64,000 nucleotides of DNA from Pseudomonadota bacterium (GCA_027623555.1 JAQBSZ010000008.1:60778-124777); one strand, 5' to 3'; counted from the first letter of the stretch, positions 17,216-27,886 are shown. Notes: a model not told the origin generated them from the sequence alone. A program made the numbers and translations.

Positions 17216-18097
17216 TTATAGTCCGTTTCGCTTGGCCTGATCCCAAAGCAGATCAAGTTCTGCCAAGCTAGTCTCCTGCAGTTCCTTTCCCCGTTCTTGC
17301 AGGCTGCATTCTATCCATTTAAAGCGGTTCTCGAAGCGTTGATTGGCTGCCCGCAACGCGGTTTCCGGCTCCACGGAACCATGCCGGGCTAGATTAACTA
17401 CCGCAAACAACACATCTCCCAACTCGTGACTAATCTGTTGCTGGTCCCCTTCCTCAAGGGCCGCTTCCAGTTCTGCAACTTCCTCTTTCAGTTTTCCTAC
17501 TACCGGATTGATATCTGACCAGTCAAATCCTACTCTGGCGGCGCGACTCTGAAGCTTGCGTGCGCGGTCCAGTGCCGGTAATGCACGCGGCACATCGTCA
17601 AGGACACTCTCTTTTACGATCGCAGATTCCATTGCGGATTGCCGCTGCCGCTTCTGAAGTTTCTCTTCCTGTTTGATTTGCTCCCAGTTAATGACAACTT
17701 GAGCCGATGAAATTTCAGGATTATCGCCGAATTTTTCCAGCTTGCCGTCGGGAAAGACATGGGGATGTCGCCGAATTAGCTTGCTGGTGATTGCATTAGC
17801 AATATCATCAAACCCGAATTTTCCTTCTTCGCTGGCGATCTGGGCATAGAACACGACCTGGAACAATAAATCGCCCAGTTCGTCTTCCAGTTCCACCATG
17901 TCCTGTTTCTCAATGGCATCTACTACTTCGTATACCTCTTCGAGCGTGTAAGTCGCCAGTGAGGCGATAGACTGTTCCAGATCCCAGGGACAACCAAAAT
18001 CTGGATCTCGCAACATGGTCATTACCGCGAGCAATTTTTCAATATTCGACTTGGCTGCAAATTCAGATTCATTCAAGGCAGTGTTCTCAGTAACCAT
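17216..18097 (-). CDS. mazG: Nucleoside triphosphate pyrophosphohydrolase MazG
   Basis: Hydrolyses (d)NTPs to monophosphates, cleaning non-canonical nucleotides and influencing ppGpp in stress. The roughly 293-residue product has two tandem MazG domains. The first contains [19 protein letters not shown] and [15 protein letters not shown]; the second contains EELxELExAL-like [13 protein letters not shown] and [14 protein letters not shown]. Metal-binding EExxE/ExxD patterns are intact. ATG at 18097 is preferred; a TTG at 18115 would overlap the rlmD stop. It follows rlmD and precedes adk closely. Confidence 0.95.
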   Translation of the reverse strand: MVTENTALNESEFAAKSNIEKLLAVMTMLRDPDFGCPWDLEQSIASLATYTLEEVYEVVDAIEKQDMVELEDELGDLLFQVVFYAQIASEEGKFGFDDIANAITSKLIRRHPHVFPDGKLEKFGDNPEISSAQVVINWEQIKQEEKLQKRQRQSAMESAIVKESVLDDVPRALPALDRARKLQSRAARVGFDWSDINPVVGKLKEEVAELEAALEEGDQQQISHELGDVLFAVVNLARHGSVEPETALRAANQRFENRFKWIECSLQERGKELQETSLAELDLLWDQAKRNGL

Positions 18098-18111
18098 TCT
18101 TTTCACTTTAC

Positions 18112-19482
18112 TCAATTCGATAGCTCAAATATCGCCATTGACTCTACATGTGCGGTGTGAGGAAACATATCCATAACACCGGCAGATTTCAATCTATACC
18201 CGTTGGCCAGCAAGTGAGCCGCATCTCTGGCTAGCGTAGCAGGGTTACAAGAGACATAGACGATCTTGCTCGCGCGTAACTCGGTTATTTGCTGCACAAT
18301 TTCAATAGCACCTGATCTTGGTGGATCGAGTAATACCTTGGTAAAGGGCAGCTTGAACCAGTCCCTGTTTGTTAGGGAGTCACAAAGGTTTGCTACTTCG
18401 AAAGACACGTTTGTGATGTCGTTAAGTGCCGCATTTTCTTCACCCCGCAACACCATTTCATGGCTACCCTCGACACCGACGACTCTTCTGCAGCGCCGAG
18501 CCAGTGCCAATGTAAAATTCCCGAGGCCGCAGAATAAATCCAAAACGCAATCGTCTGATGAAATCTCCAGCAACTGGATAGCCTGACTCACAATCCTTCG
18601 ATTGATTTCGGCGTTAACCTGGGTAAAGTCTGTTGGATGAAAGTTCAAGGCAAGGTCGAACTCAGGAAGAAAATATTGCAGCCGCTCAACCCCCTCGCTC
18701 GGATAAAGTTTGTGCACGCTATCCAGTCCGGCCGGTTGCAGGTACAAATCTAATTCCTGGGTGGCGGCAAAATCCCTCAGCGCTTGCTGGTCTTCCTCTG
18801 CCAGGGATTTTAGATGTCTGAATACCAGTGCGACCCGGTTCTTCGGCTGACCGTCCAGCTGTTGTTCCCCGACAGCGACCTCAATCTGGGGGATATCCTG
18901 GTTTGCCAGTAATCCGCTGATCAATTCTCGTAACGGCACCAACAGGCGGGCAACATCATCAACCAACACCTTGCAGTCGTCCATTGCAGTGATAAATGTG
19001 CTGTATTTTTCCCGAAAACCAACCAGGGCTCCGCCCTTCTTCATAACCATCCGCACCGCCAGCCTGGCCTTGCGACGATAATGCATCGTGTCACCCTTGA
19101 GTTGAGGCAGCAGCGTTAGGCTATCGGGTGCCAGGCCTGTGGTTTTCTGCAGATGTTCTAGCAGCGTGGCCTGTTTAAAGTCGAGTTGCGCCGCCGCATC
19201 CAGGTGCTGTAACGAACAACCCCCACACCGATCGGCATACTCACAGACAGGCGTGACGCGCTGGGTGGACGGTTGCTCCACTTCGATGACTCTTAGTTCA
19301 TCGAACTGGCTGCGCTTACGCACATAGCTGGCCATAACTATTTCACCAGGCAGCGCACCATCGATGAAGACGACTTTGCCGTTTAGATATCCAATGCCTC
19401 GGCCTTCGTGACTGAGTGAGGTAACTTCCAGTCGTACCGGTTCGACAGGAAGTCTTTGTCTCCTCGCTCTGCGTTGACTCAT
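18112..19482 (-). CDS. rlmD: 23S rRNA (uracil1939-C5)-methyltransferase
   Basis: Methylates U1939 of 23S rRNA using SAM. The 456-residue protein starts with a TRAM domain (about 15-72). It then shows the 4Fe-4S cluster cysteines Cys80, Cys86 and Cys89 in CEYADRCGGCSLQH, with the fourth likely in DDCKVLV. The Rossmann domain has VLDLFCGLGNFTLALA, and the catalytic nucleophile is in VSCNPATLARD. Upstream spacing of about 60 bases to cysM. Confidence 0.96.
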   Translation of the reverse strand: MSQRRARRQRLPVEPVRLEVTSLSHEGRGIGYLNGKVVFIDGALPGEIVMASYVRKRSQFDELRVIEVEQPSTQRVTPVCEYADRCGGCSLQHLDAAAQLDFKQATLLEHLQKTTGLAPDSLTLLPQLKGDTMHYRRKARLAVRMVMKKGGALVGFREKYSTFITAMDDCKVLVDDVARLLVPLRELISGLLANQDIPQIEVAVGEQQLDGQPKNRVALVFRHLKSLAEEDQQALRDFAATQELDLYLQPAGLDSVHKLYPSEGVERLQYFLPEFDLALNFHPTDFTQVNAEINRRIVSQAIQLLEISSDDCVLDLFCGLGNFTLALARRCRRVVGVEGSHEMVLRGEENAALNDITNVSFEVANLCDSLTNRDWFKLPFTKVLLDPPRSGAIEIVQQITELRASKIVYVSCNPATLARDAAHLLANGYRLKSAGVMDMFPHTAHVESMAIFELSN

Positions 19483-19544
19483 TGATGTGATCGGCTAGTG
19501 GTTGAAATGATCGGGTTTTCGGGTTGGATTACTAAAGCGAAGAT

Positions 19545-20438
19545 TTATTGCTCGGAAAAAACCCCCGTGGAGAGATAGCGATCACCCCGATCGCAGATTA
19601 TCGCTACGATCGTGGCATTCTCCAGCTGCATGGATAATTGCAGTGCTGCATGGATTGAGCCGCCGGAGGACACTCCACAGAAGATACCCTCTTGCTTTGC
19701 CAGTGCACGCATCGCGTCTTCAGCATCTTTCTGATCGACATCGATGATCTGGTCAACCCGGCGGCGATCGAAAATCTTTGGCAGGTATTCGGCAGGCCAG
19801 CGGCGAATACCGGGTATGCGTGATCCTTCTTTGGGTTGTAAACCTACAACCTGAATATCCGGATTCTGTTCTTTCAGGTAACGGGACACACCCATGATAG
19901 TGCCAGTGGTTCCCATTGAACTCACAAAATGGGTGATCGCACCATGCGTATCGCGCCAGATTTCCGGCCCGGTATGCAGGTAATGTGCATCAGGATTGTC
20001 CGGGTTGGCGAATTGATCCAGCACCACTCCCTCACCAGCTCGCAGCATCTGCTGGGCCAGGTCTCTGGCGCCTTCCATTCCCTGTTCTTCTGTCACCAGG
20101 ATAAGTTCAGCGCCGTAAGCCAGCATCGAGGCCTTGCGTTCGTCACTGAGGTTGGCTGGCATGATCAGTGTCATGCGATAACCTTTTATTGCCGCCACCA
20201 TGGCCAGCGCAATGCCGGTATTCCCGCTGGTGGCTTCAATGAGTCGATCGCCGGGTTTAATGTCACCGCGAAGTTCTGCCTGTTCAATCATGCTGTGCGC
20301 CGGCCGGTCTTTTACTGAACCCGCTGGATTATCTCCTTCCAGCTTGACCAGAATTGTATTGGAGGTTTCACCAGGCAGACGTTGCAGTCTTACCAGTGGG
20401 GTGTTGCCAATAAGACTCTCTATCGTTGGATAAGTCAT
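19545..20438 (-). CDS. cysM: Cysteine synthase B (O-acetylserine sulfhydrylase)
   Basis: PLP enzyme that makes cysteine from O-acetylserine and sulfide or thiosulfate. The 297-residue protein begins MTYPTIESLIGNTPLVRLQR, has the PLP lysine in NPAGSVKDRPA, the substrate loop TSGNTGIALA and the late GVSSGGS phosphate-binding motif. The start at 20438 is the family start; a longer open frame to 20552 has no similarity-like content. The CysM (rather than CysK) assignment rests on the KDRPA and ARRWP-type sequence and is likely. Confidence 0.94.
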   Translation of the reverse strand: MTYPTIESLIGNTPLVRLQRLPGETSNTILVKLEGDNPAGSVKDRPAHSMIEQAELRGDIKPGDRLIEATSGNTGIALAMVAAIKGYRMTLIMPANLSDERKASMLAYGAELILVTEEQGMEGARDLAQQMLRAGEGVVLDQFANPDNPDAHYLHTGPEIWRDTHGAITHFVSSMGTTGTIMGVSRYLKEQNPDIQVVGLQPKEGSRIPGIRRWPAEYLPKIFDRRRVDQIIDVDQKDAEDAMRALAKQEGIFCGVSSGGSIHAALQLSMQLENATIVAIICDRGDRYLSTGVFSEQ

Positions 20439-20510
20439 GACTGTGGGGATATCAGGGAATGCAAGCCGGGGAAAGCGCAGAATTCTAACCGGGCCGGGTT
20501 CTACAAGTAA

Positions 20511-20564
20511 AGCTGCCAGGCCAGCTGCAAGCGATTGCCAAGCCAGCTGCAAGCGAAAGACTGT
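20511..20564. repeat. 22-bp direct repeat upstream of cysM
   Basis: Two adjacent copies of GCC(A)GCCAGCTGCAAGCGA spaced by 22 bases (identical CCAGCTGCAAGCGA at 20521 and 20543), with a third partial GCAAGCGATT at 20571. It lies between the recO stop and cysM start. Confidence 0.65.
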
Positions 20565-20607
20565 CCCGCAGCAAGCGATTGACGTACCAGCGACGTATGA
20601 CAGGCCC

Positions 20608-21327
20608 TCAGTGCCTGGCAGTAAACAGGCCCCGACTGTTTATAGGTTTCTCGCCAAGGTGGGTACTCAGTGCCAGGCGCAGCAAGCGTTTTGCTGCTTT
20701 CGCGGTCGCCTCGTCCTGCAGATCGAATTGCCGCAGAGCAATGAGATGGGCGCCGCTAAATACCCGTCGACTGTCATCCTCCCCGGCGAGAATATCTGTC
20801 TGCTCAAACCCCAGGTCGGCAGTAAAGCGATAGTTGGCACTGCGCTGTATAGCTTTGTGACTCCGAAAATCTTCTTCCAGGTTGATGGCGTAACCCAGTT
20901 CGGAAAGTAGATTCAGCTCGAAGCGGCGTAACACCGTTTCAATATTCTCACTTCCCTGTAAAGCCACTAGTGTGTCCTGGTAGTTTTTATAGAGCGCCGT
21001 GTGTTCTTCGTAGTTGTGCAACAGGCGTGAGAGCAATTCATTCACATACAAGCCGCTGAACAAGCGTTCAGCCTGCAACAGAATTGCCGCCAGTCCAGTT
21101 TCAATACCGATGACCGTTTTCACCTCGCTGCGTCCGCTCACAGACAACAGCAGCGGTTGAAAAAGCTGGAGTAGCGATCGGTATTTCGATTTCTCTCGCC
21201 GCGCGCCCTTGGCGACGGCCCGCACGCGACCGTAGTCGTAAGTAAAGAAATCCACCAGCAAGCTGGTGTTCTGAAATGGTGTACTGTGCAGTACGTAAGC
21301 AGGCTGCAGTAAGACGCGGTTTTCCAT
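20608..21327 (-). CDS. recO: DNA repair protein RecO
   Basis: Mediator of RecF-pathway recombination; binds SSB and helps load RecA. The 239-residue protein starts with an OB-fold (VLLQPAYVLHSTPFQNTSLLVDFFT, in parts) including GRVRAVAKGARR, then a helical domain. It ends KPINSRGLF, the usual C-terminal signature. The Cys4 zinc motif found in some RecO proteins is not present. It follows era by 18 bases in the classical rnc-era-recO operon. Confidence 0.95.
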   Translation of the reverse strand: MENRVLLQPAYVLHSTPFQNTSLLVDFFTYDYGRVRAVAKGARREKSKYRSLLQLFQPLLLSVSGRSEVKTVIGIETGLAAILLQAERLFSGLYVNELLSRLLHNYEEHTALYKNYQDTLVALQGSENIETVLRRFELNLLSELGYAINLEEDFRSHKAIQRSANYRFTADLGFEQTDILAGEDDSRRVFSGAHLIALRQFDLQDEATAKAAKRLLRLALSTHLGEKPINSRGLFTARH

Positions 21328-21345
21328 AACGATCGGGTTTACTAC

Positions 21346-22263
21346 TCAGGAAGGTTCGATATAACCGAGGCTCTGTAGTGCACGCTCATCATCAGCCCAG
21401 CCGGATTTAACTTTAACCCAGAGATTTAACATGACCTTGCTGGCGAATGCACGCTCCATCTCTTCGCGGGCTTCCGACCCGATGCGTTTCAGTCGTTCAC
21501 CACCCGTACCCACCAGGATCTTCTTCTGACCTTTCTTATCCACCAGAATCAAGCCATGAATATGCAACGTCGCGCCTTCCTGTTTGAACTGCTCGATCTC
21601 CACAGTGACTTCGTAAGGTATTTCGTCGCCGAGCTGTCGGGTAACTTTCTCACGAATCAGCTCTGCCGCGAGGAACCGCGAACTGCGGTCAGTAATCTGA
21701 TCTTCAGGAAACAGGAATACCCCAACAGGAAGATAGCGCTTGACCAGTGCTTCCAGGTTTTCCAGGTTGTGGTCGTTAAGCGCCGAGACTGGAACGATTT
21801 CGGCAAAGTCTCCCAGGGCGGAAAGTTTAGCTATATGCGGCAGGATGTCTTCTTTGTCTTTTACCTGGTCGACCTTATTTATCAACAACAATACCGGCAC
21901 CTGGGTTTTTGCCAGCGCGTCCAACACCATCTTGTCTTCGGCGTTAAACGTCAATCGTTCCACCAGAAACAGAATCACGTCGACATCGTTTATCACCTTG
22001 AACACGGTTTCATTCATGACTCGATTCAGCGCCTTGGTGAACTTGGCATGTAGTCCGGGCGTGTCGACATAAATGCATTGATAATTGGCGGCGCTGCTGA
22101 TGCCAAGAATTCGATGACGCGTGGTTTGCGGCTTGCGCGAAGTGATACTGATTTTCTGTCTGAGCAAATGATTCAGTAGTGTGGATTTGCCGACGTTTGG
22201 TCGGCCTACGATGGCAATGTAGCCACAATGTTGCTCAACCTTCTCTCTCTGTCGCGGATTCAA
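21346..22263 (-). CDS. era: GTPase Era
   Basis: Essential GTPase that binds the 3' end of 16S rRNA and assists 30S maturation. The 305-residue protein has G1 GRPNVGKST, G3 DTPGLH, G4 NKVDQV, and a C-terminal KH domain with the IHGLILVDKKGQKKILVGTG segment. The start codon is TTG at 22263, overlapping the rnc TGA stop (TTGA), which indicates translational coupling. Confidence 0.97.
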   Translation of the reverse strand: MNPRQREKVEQHCGYIAIVGRPNVGKSTLLNHLLRQKISITSRKPQTTRHRILGISSAANYQCIYVDTPGLHAKFTKALNRVMNETVFKVINDVDVILFLVERLTFNAEDKMVLDALAKTQVPVLLLINKVDQVKDKEDILPHIAKLSALGDFAEIVPVSALNDHNLENLEALVKRYLPVGVFLFPEDQITDRSSRFLAAELIREKVTRQLGDEIPYEVTVEIEQFKQEGATLHIHGLILVDKKGQKKILVGTGGERLKRIGSEAREEMERAFASKVMLNLWVKVKSGWADDERALQSLGYIEPS

Positions 22264-22940
22264 TCAGACTCTCCCAGAATTCGAAGGGCGCTGCTGGCAG
22301 CTTTCTGTTCTGCTATTTGCTTGCTCTGCCCGGTACCGTGCACGGGCTTATCCAGTAAGCCACAACGACACTCCACAGTAAAAGTCTGCTCATGCGCCTC
22401 GCCGCTGATCTGCGTTACAGTATATTCAGGCAACTCCAGTCCTTTTGCCTGCAGAGTTTCCTGCAAGCGTGTCTTGGCATCTTTTTGTGCTATCTTGCTT
22501 TTTCTGCTGGCGAGATGGTTTGCCGACCACAGCCGGATCAGCCGCTTGCAGGGTTCAATTCCGGCGTCGAGATAGATCGCTGCGGTGAGCGCCTCTACAG
22601 CGTCGGCAAGTATCGAATCGCGTTGTCTGCCCCCGCTCTTCCGTTCGCCCGCACCCAGCTTCATGAACTCACTCAATTGCAATTCGCGGGCGATGCCTGC
22701 CAAGGTGGATTTTTTAACGATACCCGAGCGCATTCGACTCAACTCACCCTCGGTTGCATCAGGATAAGTTTCAGAAAGAAATTCAGCGACGATAAATCCC
22801 AGCAATGAGTCGCCCAGAAATTCCAGGCGCTCATTGTTCAATTTGTCTGCGCTACGATGGGTTAGCGCTAAGCGGGCGATTTCCAGATCAGAGAATTGAT
22901 GATTTAGAAACTCTTGAAGTTTGTCCAGGTCTGACGCCAT
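22260..22940 (-). CDS. rnc: Ribonuclease III
   Basis: Double-strand-specific endoribonuclease that processes rRNA precursors and many mRNAs. The 226-residue protein has the signature NERLEFLGDSLLGFIVAEFL with catalytic Glu and Asp, a second acidic cluster around DAVEALTAAIYLD, and a C-terminal dsRNA-binding domain from about residue 155 (AKTRLQETLQAKGLELPEYTV). It is translationally coupled to era and is often self-regulated in other bacteria by cleaving its own leader. Confidence 0.97.
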   Translation of the reverse strand: MASDLDKLQEFLNHQFSDLEIARLALTHRSADKLNNERLEFLGDSLLGFIVAEFLSETYPDATEGELSRMRSGIVKKSTLAGIARELQLSEFMKLGAGERKSGGRQRDSILADAVEALTAAIYLDAGIEPCKRLIRLWSANHLASRKSKIAQKDAKTRLQETLQAKGLELPEYTVTQISGEAHEQTFTVECRCGLLDKPVHGTGQSKQIAEQKAASSALRILGESD

Positions 22941-22951
22941 CTACAGCAGGA

Positions 22952-23329
22952 TTATTGCAGGGTAGTGTCAAACTTCGCGACAATATCCAGGTTTGCGACC
23001 AGTTCGAGGCGGCGTTCATAGGCAATCGTAATGATGGGTACGCCATTCTCTGTGCGCATGCGTATATCATTCAGATCGAATCCAGCGATATTATTGATGC
23101 GCAGACTGTTAGAAACCCGCTGCCGGACATCGGTTATGGTCATGTTCGCCGCTTCACCATTTTCGATGAGTTCCTCGCAAATACCGGTGATCAGGTTGTG
23201 ATCCGCATACAACGGTCCCAACTTTAACCCGACGGTAAAAAAACCTGTTATCAAGACTAACAGCATAAGCAGACCAAATTTTGATACACCGCATTGGCGG
23301 TGCAAACTATTCAATTTTTTAATTTTCAT
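22952..23329 (-). CDS. DUF4845 single-span membrane protein
   Basis: A 125-residue protein with a positively charged start, one hydrophobic segment (about residues 17-37, KFGLLMLLVLITGFFTVGL) and an extracytoplasmic domain. It matches the DUF4845 family, found between lepB and rnc in many gammaproteobacteria; function unknown. The conserved position next to signal peptidase hints at a link to secretion or the envelope, but this is only context. It is 11 bases from rnc. Confidence 0.85.
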   Translation of the reverse strand: MKIKKLNSLHRQCGVSKFGLLMLLVLITGFFTVGLKLGPLYADHNLITGICEELIENGEAANMTITDVRQRVSNSLRINNIAGFDLNDIRMRTENGVPIITIAYERRLELVANLDIVAKFDTTLQ

Positions 23330-23466
23330 GGTTATTCCACTCTCGGTTAATCTCGAAAGACTGTTTCGAGGCCCTGGCGTATTGCATTCATTATTCTATC
23401 GATCGCATAATTTAAGCACTTTAGCCTGCCAAATCCGCTACAGCCATCACATTCCCGTGAAAATCG

Positions 23467-24306
23467 TTAGTTTATGCGTTGATTACGTGCAAACGTCGGC
23501 AGACTCAAGCCGGGTTCTTTGTGTAACCATACGGCGATGGCTTTGCCAACGATATCCTTCTGGGGCACCGGACCCCACTCTCGACTGTCGCTGCTGTTGT
23601 CCCGGTTGTCTCCCATCATGAAATAGTGGCCGTTGGGGATCACCCAGGTCGTGCGCGCCCTGCGCCTGCCGACTGCATCAATGTGCTGGGTCGCATGCTC
23701 CACGCCATTGATCGTTTCCGAATACAGCACCCCCGGCAAGTCACCAATGCTGGTATCCACAGAGATCGGCTCTACATACTCCTTGCTGATCAGTTCCCCA
23801 TTGATATACAGGTCCTTATCTTCATATCGGACAGTATCGCCGGGAAGTCCAATGACTCTTTTAATGTAGTACTTATTCTCATGGGGCGGGATGAATACCA
23901 TGACCTCGCCGCGGTCCGGGTTAGCTACATCGATAATCTTGGTGCCGATAACCGGCAGGCGAACTCCATAGGCGTATTTATTGACCAGGATAAAATCGCC
24001 AACCTCCAGGGTCGGAATCATCGACCCGGTGGGAATCTGAAAGGGTTCGATCAGGAAAGAGCGCAGTATTAGCACAATCACCAGTACCGGGAAGAAGGAC
24101 TTGGCATATTCAATTACCAGGGGTTCCTGGGACAGCTCGGTGATGGCAGCAGTCACTTCCTCTTCGCTACGCCCCTTGCCCTTGGTGCGCATGAAGTCCT
24201 CGATAGCCGCCAAACGGGTTTTCTTGATAAGCACATTGTCGAGTATCCAGAGCGCGCCGCAAAACGCCACCAGAGAAACCAGCACTAGGGAAAAATCGAT
24301 ATCCAT
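23467..24306 (-). CDS. lepB: Signal peptidase I
   Basis: Inner-membrane protease that cleaves signal peptides of secreted proteins. The 279-residue protein has an N-terminal membrane anchor (about 4-22) and a second hydrophobic segment (about 72-84). It has the catalytic Ser95 in QIPTGSMIPTL and the general base Lys149 in YYIKRVIGLPGD, plus the box E motif MMGDNRDNSSDSREWG. It follows lepA by 22 bases, the standard lepA-lepB unit. Confidence 0.97.
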   Translation of the reverse strand: MDIDFSLVLVSLVAFCGALWILDNVLIKKTRLAAIEDFMRTKGKGRSEEEVTAAITELSQEPLVIEYAKSFFPVLVIVLILRSFLIEPFQIPTGSMIPTLEVGDFILVNKYAYGVRLPVIGTKIIDVANPDRGEVMVFIPPHENKYYIKRVIGLPGDTVRYEDKDLYINGELISKEYVEPISVDTSIGDLPGVLYSETINGVEHATQHIDAVGRRRARTTWVIPNGHYFMMGDNRDNSSDSREWGPVPQKDIVGKAIAVWLHKEPGLSLPTFARNQRIN

Positions 24307-24328
24307 GGATTTCGCTAAATTGCCATCC

Positions 24329-26128
24329 TTAACTATCTACTTTAAGTATCGCCAGAAATGCCTCCTGGGGAACCTCGACATTACCGACTCTCTTCATGCG
24401 TTTCTTGCCAGCTTTCTGTTTCTCCAGCAATTTCTTCTTACGTGTCACGTCCCCGCCATAGCATTTGGCGGTAACATTCTTACGCAAGGCTTTTACTGTC
24501 TGCCGGGAAATAATCTGACCGCCAATGGCTGCCTGAATCGCGACATCATAAAGTTGCCGTGGAATCAGTTCTTTCATCTTCTCAACCAGCAGACGGCCTT
24601 TGTTCTGCGCATGATCACGATGCACGATTATAGCCAGCGCATCTACTTTATCGCCGTTAATCAGAATATCTAAACGCACCAGGTTAGATTTCTCGAAGCG
24701 GATGAAGTGGTAATCCAGTGAAGCGTAGCCACGACTGACTGACTTCAGTCTGTCAAAGAAATCCAGCACTACCTCGTTCATTGGCAACTCGTAATTCAAC
24801 GACACCTGTTTGCCGATGAATTGCATATCCTTTTGCATGCCGCGCTTCTCAACACACAGGCTTATGACATTGCCCAGGTGTTCCTGCGGTACCAGGATAT
24901 TGGCCAGTACAATCGGCTCGCGCATCTCCACAATGGCAGTGACTGCCGGCAAGCGTGACGGACTGTCCACCAGTACCTGCTCGCCATTCATCAATTGAAC
25001 TTCGTAGATTACTGTCGGGGCTGTGGTGATCAGCGAGAGATCGTATTCCCGCTCCAGTCGCTCCTGGATAATCTCCATATGCAGCATACCGAGAAAACCA
25101 CAACGGAAACCGAATCCCAGCGCATCAGAATTCTCCGGCTCATAATGCAATGAGGCATCGTTGAGTGTCAGCTTTGCCAACGCGTCACGGAAATTCTCAA
25201 AATCATCAGAAGACACGGGAAACAATCCCGCATAGACCTGTGGCTGGATCTTGCGAAACCCGGCCAGCGCTTTGACTTCGGGTGTCTTGGCCAGGGTAAT
25301 CGTATCACCCACCGGCGCCCCATGAATGTCCTTGATGCCGGCGACAATAAATCCCACTTCGCCAGCCGCGAGGGCTCCTGTCTCCAGGCGCTTGGGTGTG
25401 AACACCCCGATGCTATCCACCACATGAGTCTTGTTGAGCGATTTGACGATTATCTTGTCGCCTTTCTTGAGCGCGCCGCTGACCACCCGTACCAGTGAAA
25501 CCACACCGAGGTAGTTATCGAACCAGGAGTCAATAATCAGCGCCTGCAACTCGGCATCTCGATTACCCTCCGGGGCAGGCACCTTGGCAATAATCTGTTC
25601 GAGAATCTCGTCAACGCCCATGCCTGTTTTGGCGCTGGCACACACCGCTTCGGAGGCATCGATACCAATGATCTCTTCGATCTCCATGCGCACCCGATCG
25701 GGTTCGGCCTGGGGCAAATCCATTTTATTGAGAACCGGAATCACTTCCAGACCCTGTTCGATGGCCGTGTAGCAGGTCGCGACGGACTGGGCTTCGACAC
25801 CTTGTCCGGCATCGACAACCAACAAGGCACCTTCGCAGGCTGCCAATGAACGCGACACCTCATAACTGAAATCCACGTGTCCAGGAGTATCGATAAAATT
25901 CAGTTGATAGCGCCTGCCATCTTTGGCGTCGTAATACAGCGTGACACTGTGAGCCTTGATGGTGATTCCTCGCTCGCGCTCGATATCCAGACTATCAAGA
26001 ATCTGTTCTTCCATTTCGCGGTCAGCCAAACCGCCACAGCGCTGGATAAAACGATCCGCCAGGGTGGATTTGCCATGATCGATGTGCGCGATGATGGAGA
26101 AATTTCGGATGTGGCTTAAATCAGTCAC
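24329..26128 (-). CDS. lepA: Elongation factor 4 (LepA)
   Basis: Translational GTPase that back-translocates or remodels stalled ribosomes. GTP-binding motifs: [22 protein letters not shown] and NKMDLP. The LepA-specific C-terminal domain ends with [19 protein letters not shown]. The start is placed at GTG 26128 ([19 protein letters not shown]), giving 599 residues, the usual length. The open frame continues upstream to 26278 but has no conserved content. Confidence 0.96.
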   Translation of the reverse strand: MTDLSHIRNFSIIAHIDHGKSTLADRFIQRCGGLADREMEEQILDSLDIERERGITIKAHSVTLYYDAKDGRRYQLNFIDTPGHVDFSYEVSRSLAACEGALLVVDAGQGVEAQSVATCYTAIEQGLEVIPVLNKMDLPQAEPDRVRMEIEEIIGIDASEAVCASAKTGMGVDEILEQIIAKVPAPEGNRDAELQALIIDSWFDNYLGVVSLVRVVSGALKKGDKIIVKSLNKTHVVDSIGVFTPKRLETGALAAGEVGFIVAGIKDIHGAPVGDTITLAKTPEVKALAGFRKIQPQVYAGLFPVSSDDFENFRDALAKLTLNDASLHYEPENSDALGFGFRCGFLGMLHMEIIQERLEREYDLSLITTAPTVIYEVQLMNGEQVLVDSPSRLPAVTAIVEMREPIVLANILVPQEHLGNVISLCVEKRGMQKDMQFIGKQVSLNYELPMNEVVLDFFDRLKSVSRGYASLDYHFIRFEKSNLVRLDILINGDKVDALAIIVHRDHAQNKGRLLVEKMKELIPRQLYDVAIQAAIGGQIISRQTVKALRKNVTAKCYGGDVTRKKKLLEKQKAGKKRMKRVGNVEVPQEAFLAILKVDS

Positions 26129-26301
26129 GGACTCGGTGATCAGGCTAAGTGAGATGGGCAGGCTAAAAAGAGGGGCAAGTCTACAGGATTCACCAGGCAG
26201 TGTCAGGAGATTCGAAGTTGCGGGCGCGCGGATTAAATGCAGGGCTAACGGGTAGAGATTCTGTACAACCGAGCCCAAGATGCTGTGCTATATCGAAACC
26301 T

Positions 26302-27735
26302 TCAGGGAGACAGTTCCAGCGCCATGGTAGTGCCCTGGCCTTCACGGATAATTCGAATCGAAACGTACCCTGATTCTGGCAGGTTGTTGGCAATATTCGC
26401 GAATTGATCCGCCGAACTAACCTCCTGCCGATTCAGTGCAACAATGACATCACCAACCAGTAGCCCAGCTTCCCTTCCCGGCCCTTCATTCAGTTCGGCG
26501 ATACGTACGCCGCTAATTCCAGTAACCTGACGAGTCTCCTGGCTGAGCTCGGTAACTCGAAATCCCAGGCGATTACCCGTTTCCCTGACAATTTCCTCTG
26601 GCACAGTGGCTACTGCGTTGGTCGGTGAACTGCCCAACACTACTGTGCGGGTCAGGTATTCCCGGTCGCGAAGGATTGTCACTTCAGCTTCCGTACCAGG
26701 CCGATATTGACCGACATAAAAGGGCAGATCGGTGAAGTATTCTATCCGGTGACCATTGAAATCGAGGATGATGTCCTCGTTCAGAATACCACTGTCGGCG
26801 GCCGGGCTAGCCGGTTGCACTTCATCGACGAAGGCACCGCGCGGCAGATCGAGACCAAAGATCTCCGCTAGTGCATGATCCACTTCGCGCATACGTACTC
26901 CGAGCAAGCCTCTTTCTACCCGACCCGAATCTCTGAGCTGTGCAACCACGTTCATGGCCACATTGCTGGGAATAGAAAAAGAGATGCCGTTGGAGCCGCC
27001 GGTGCTACTCAGTATCTGGGAGTTGATACCAACAACATCACCCGCGAGGTTGAATAGCGGTCCACCGGAATTGCCCTGGTTAATGGCCACATCGGTCTGA
27101 ATAAAGGACATGTAATTGTAAGTGGAGCGCCCGGGTACAGAGCGGCCCATGGCACTGACGATGCCCGCGGCTGCCGAAAACTCCAAACCAAACGGTGAAC
27201 CGATTGCCAGCACCCACTCGCCGACGCGCAATTTGTCTGAGTCACCAAAATTGGCGTGGGGCAGATCAGCGGCAGCAATCTTTAAAAGGGCCAGATCAGA
27301 AGGCTCATCCAGGCCGATGACCTCGGCGTCGAATACCCGTCGATCATTCAAGTGCACCTGGATCTCATCCGCACCAACGACCACATGGTTATTGGTGATG
27401 ATGTAGCCATCAGCAGAGATTAGAAAGCCGGATCCAACCGCGCCGCGGCGACGCATTTGGGGTATGTCTTCGATGTTGAGATCCGGTTCTTGTCCGGGAT
27501 TCAGGCGTCGTAACAGCTCTTCGAGTTCCTGGTCGGGAATTGTCGATTGTGGCTCAACCTGACGAACCGTGGAAATATGCACGATAGCGGGTGCATTCTG
27601 TTCCACCAGGTCGGCAAAATTTGGCAGCTCGGCGGCGCCGGCAGTAGCGGCGAAACCAACGCCCAGCGCGAGCGTCAACACTGCAATCAAGCCGGTTCTG
27701 AGAGAAGTAAAATGCAGCTGGTCCAATGTGTTCAT
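26302..27735 (-). CDS. mucD: Periplasmic serine protease MucD (DegP/HtrA family)
   Basis: Periplasmic chaperone-protease for misfolded envelope proteins. The 477-residue precursor has a signal peptide (about 1-35, cleavage near AGAA), a trypsin-like domain with His117 (ITNNHVV), Asp147 (PSDLALLKI) and Ser223 (INQGNSGGPLF), then two PDZ domains (about 270-365 and 385-475). It follows rpoE-rseA directly, with no rseB or mucC between. Downstream of it comes lepA. Probably part of the sigma-E envelope stress response. Confidence 0.96.
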   Translation of the reverse strand: MNTLDQLHFTSLRTGLIAVLTLALGVGFAATAGAAELPNFADLVEQNAPAIVHISTVRQVEPQSTIPDQELEELLRRLNPGQEPDLNIEDIPQMRRRGAVGSGFLISADGYIITNNHVVVGADEIQVHLNDRRVFDAEVIGLDEPSDLALLKIAAADLPHANFGDSDKLRVGEWVLAIGSPFGLEFSAAAGIVSAMGRSVPGRSTYNYMSFIQTDVAINQGNSGGPLFNLAGDVVGINSQILSSTGGSNGISFSIPSNVAMNVVAQLRDSGRVERGLLGVRMREVDHALAEIFGLDLPRGAFVDEVQPASPAADSGILNEDIILDFNGHRIEYFTDLPFYVGQYRPGTEAEVTILRDREYLTRTVVLGSSPTNAVATVPEEIVRETGNRLGFRVTELSQETRQVTGISGVRIAELNEGPGREAGLLVGDVIVALNRQEVSSADQFANIANNLPESGYVSIRIIREGQGTTMALELSP

Positions 27736-27886
27736 ATACCTTAATTCCCCCGACTATCATTCCCTTTCTGGCGGATTGTGACAGAGCTACACTGACTCAA
27801 GCCGACCAATCGGAGTCCCGCAGTGAAGCGCTACTTTAGCACAAAGCAGAATTATGCCAACAACGAATCAGGGGCTGGCCGGGAGG

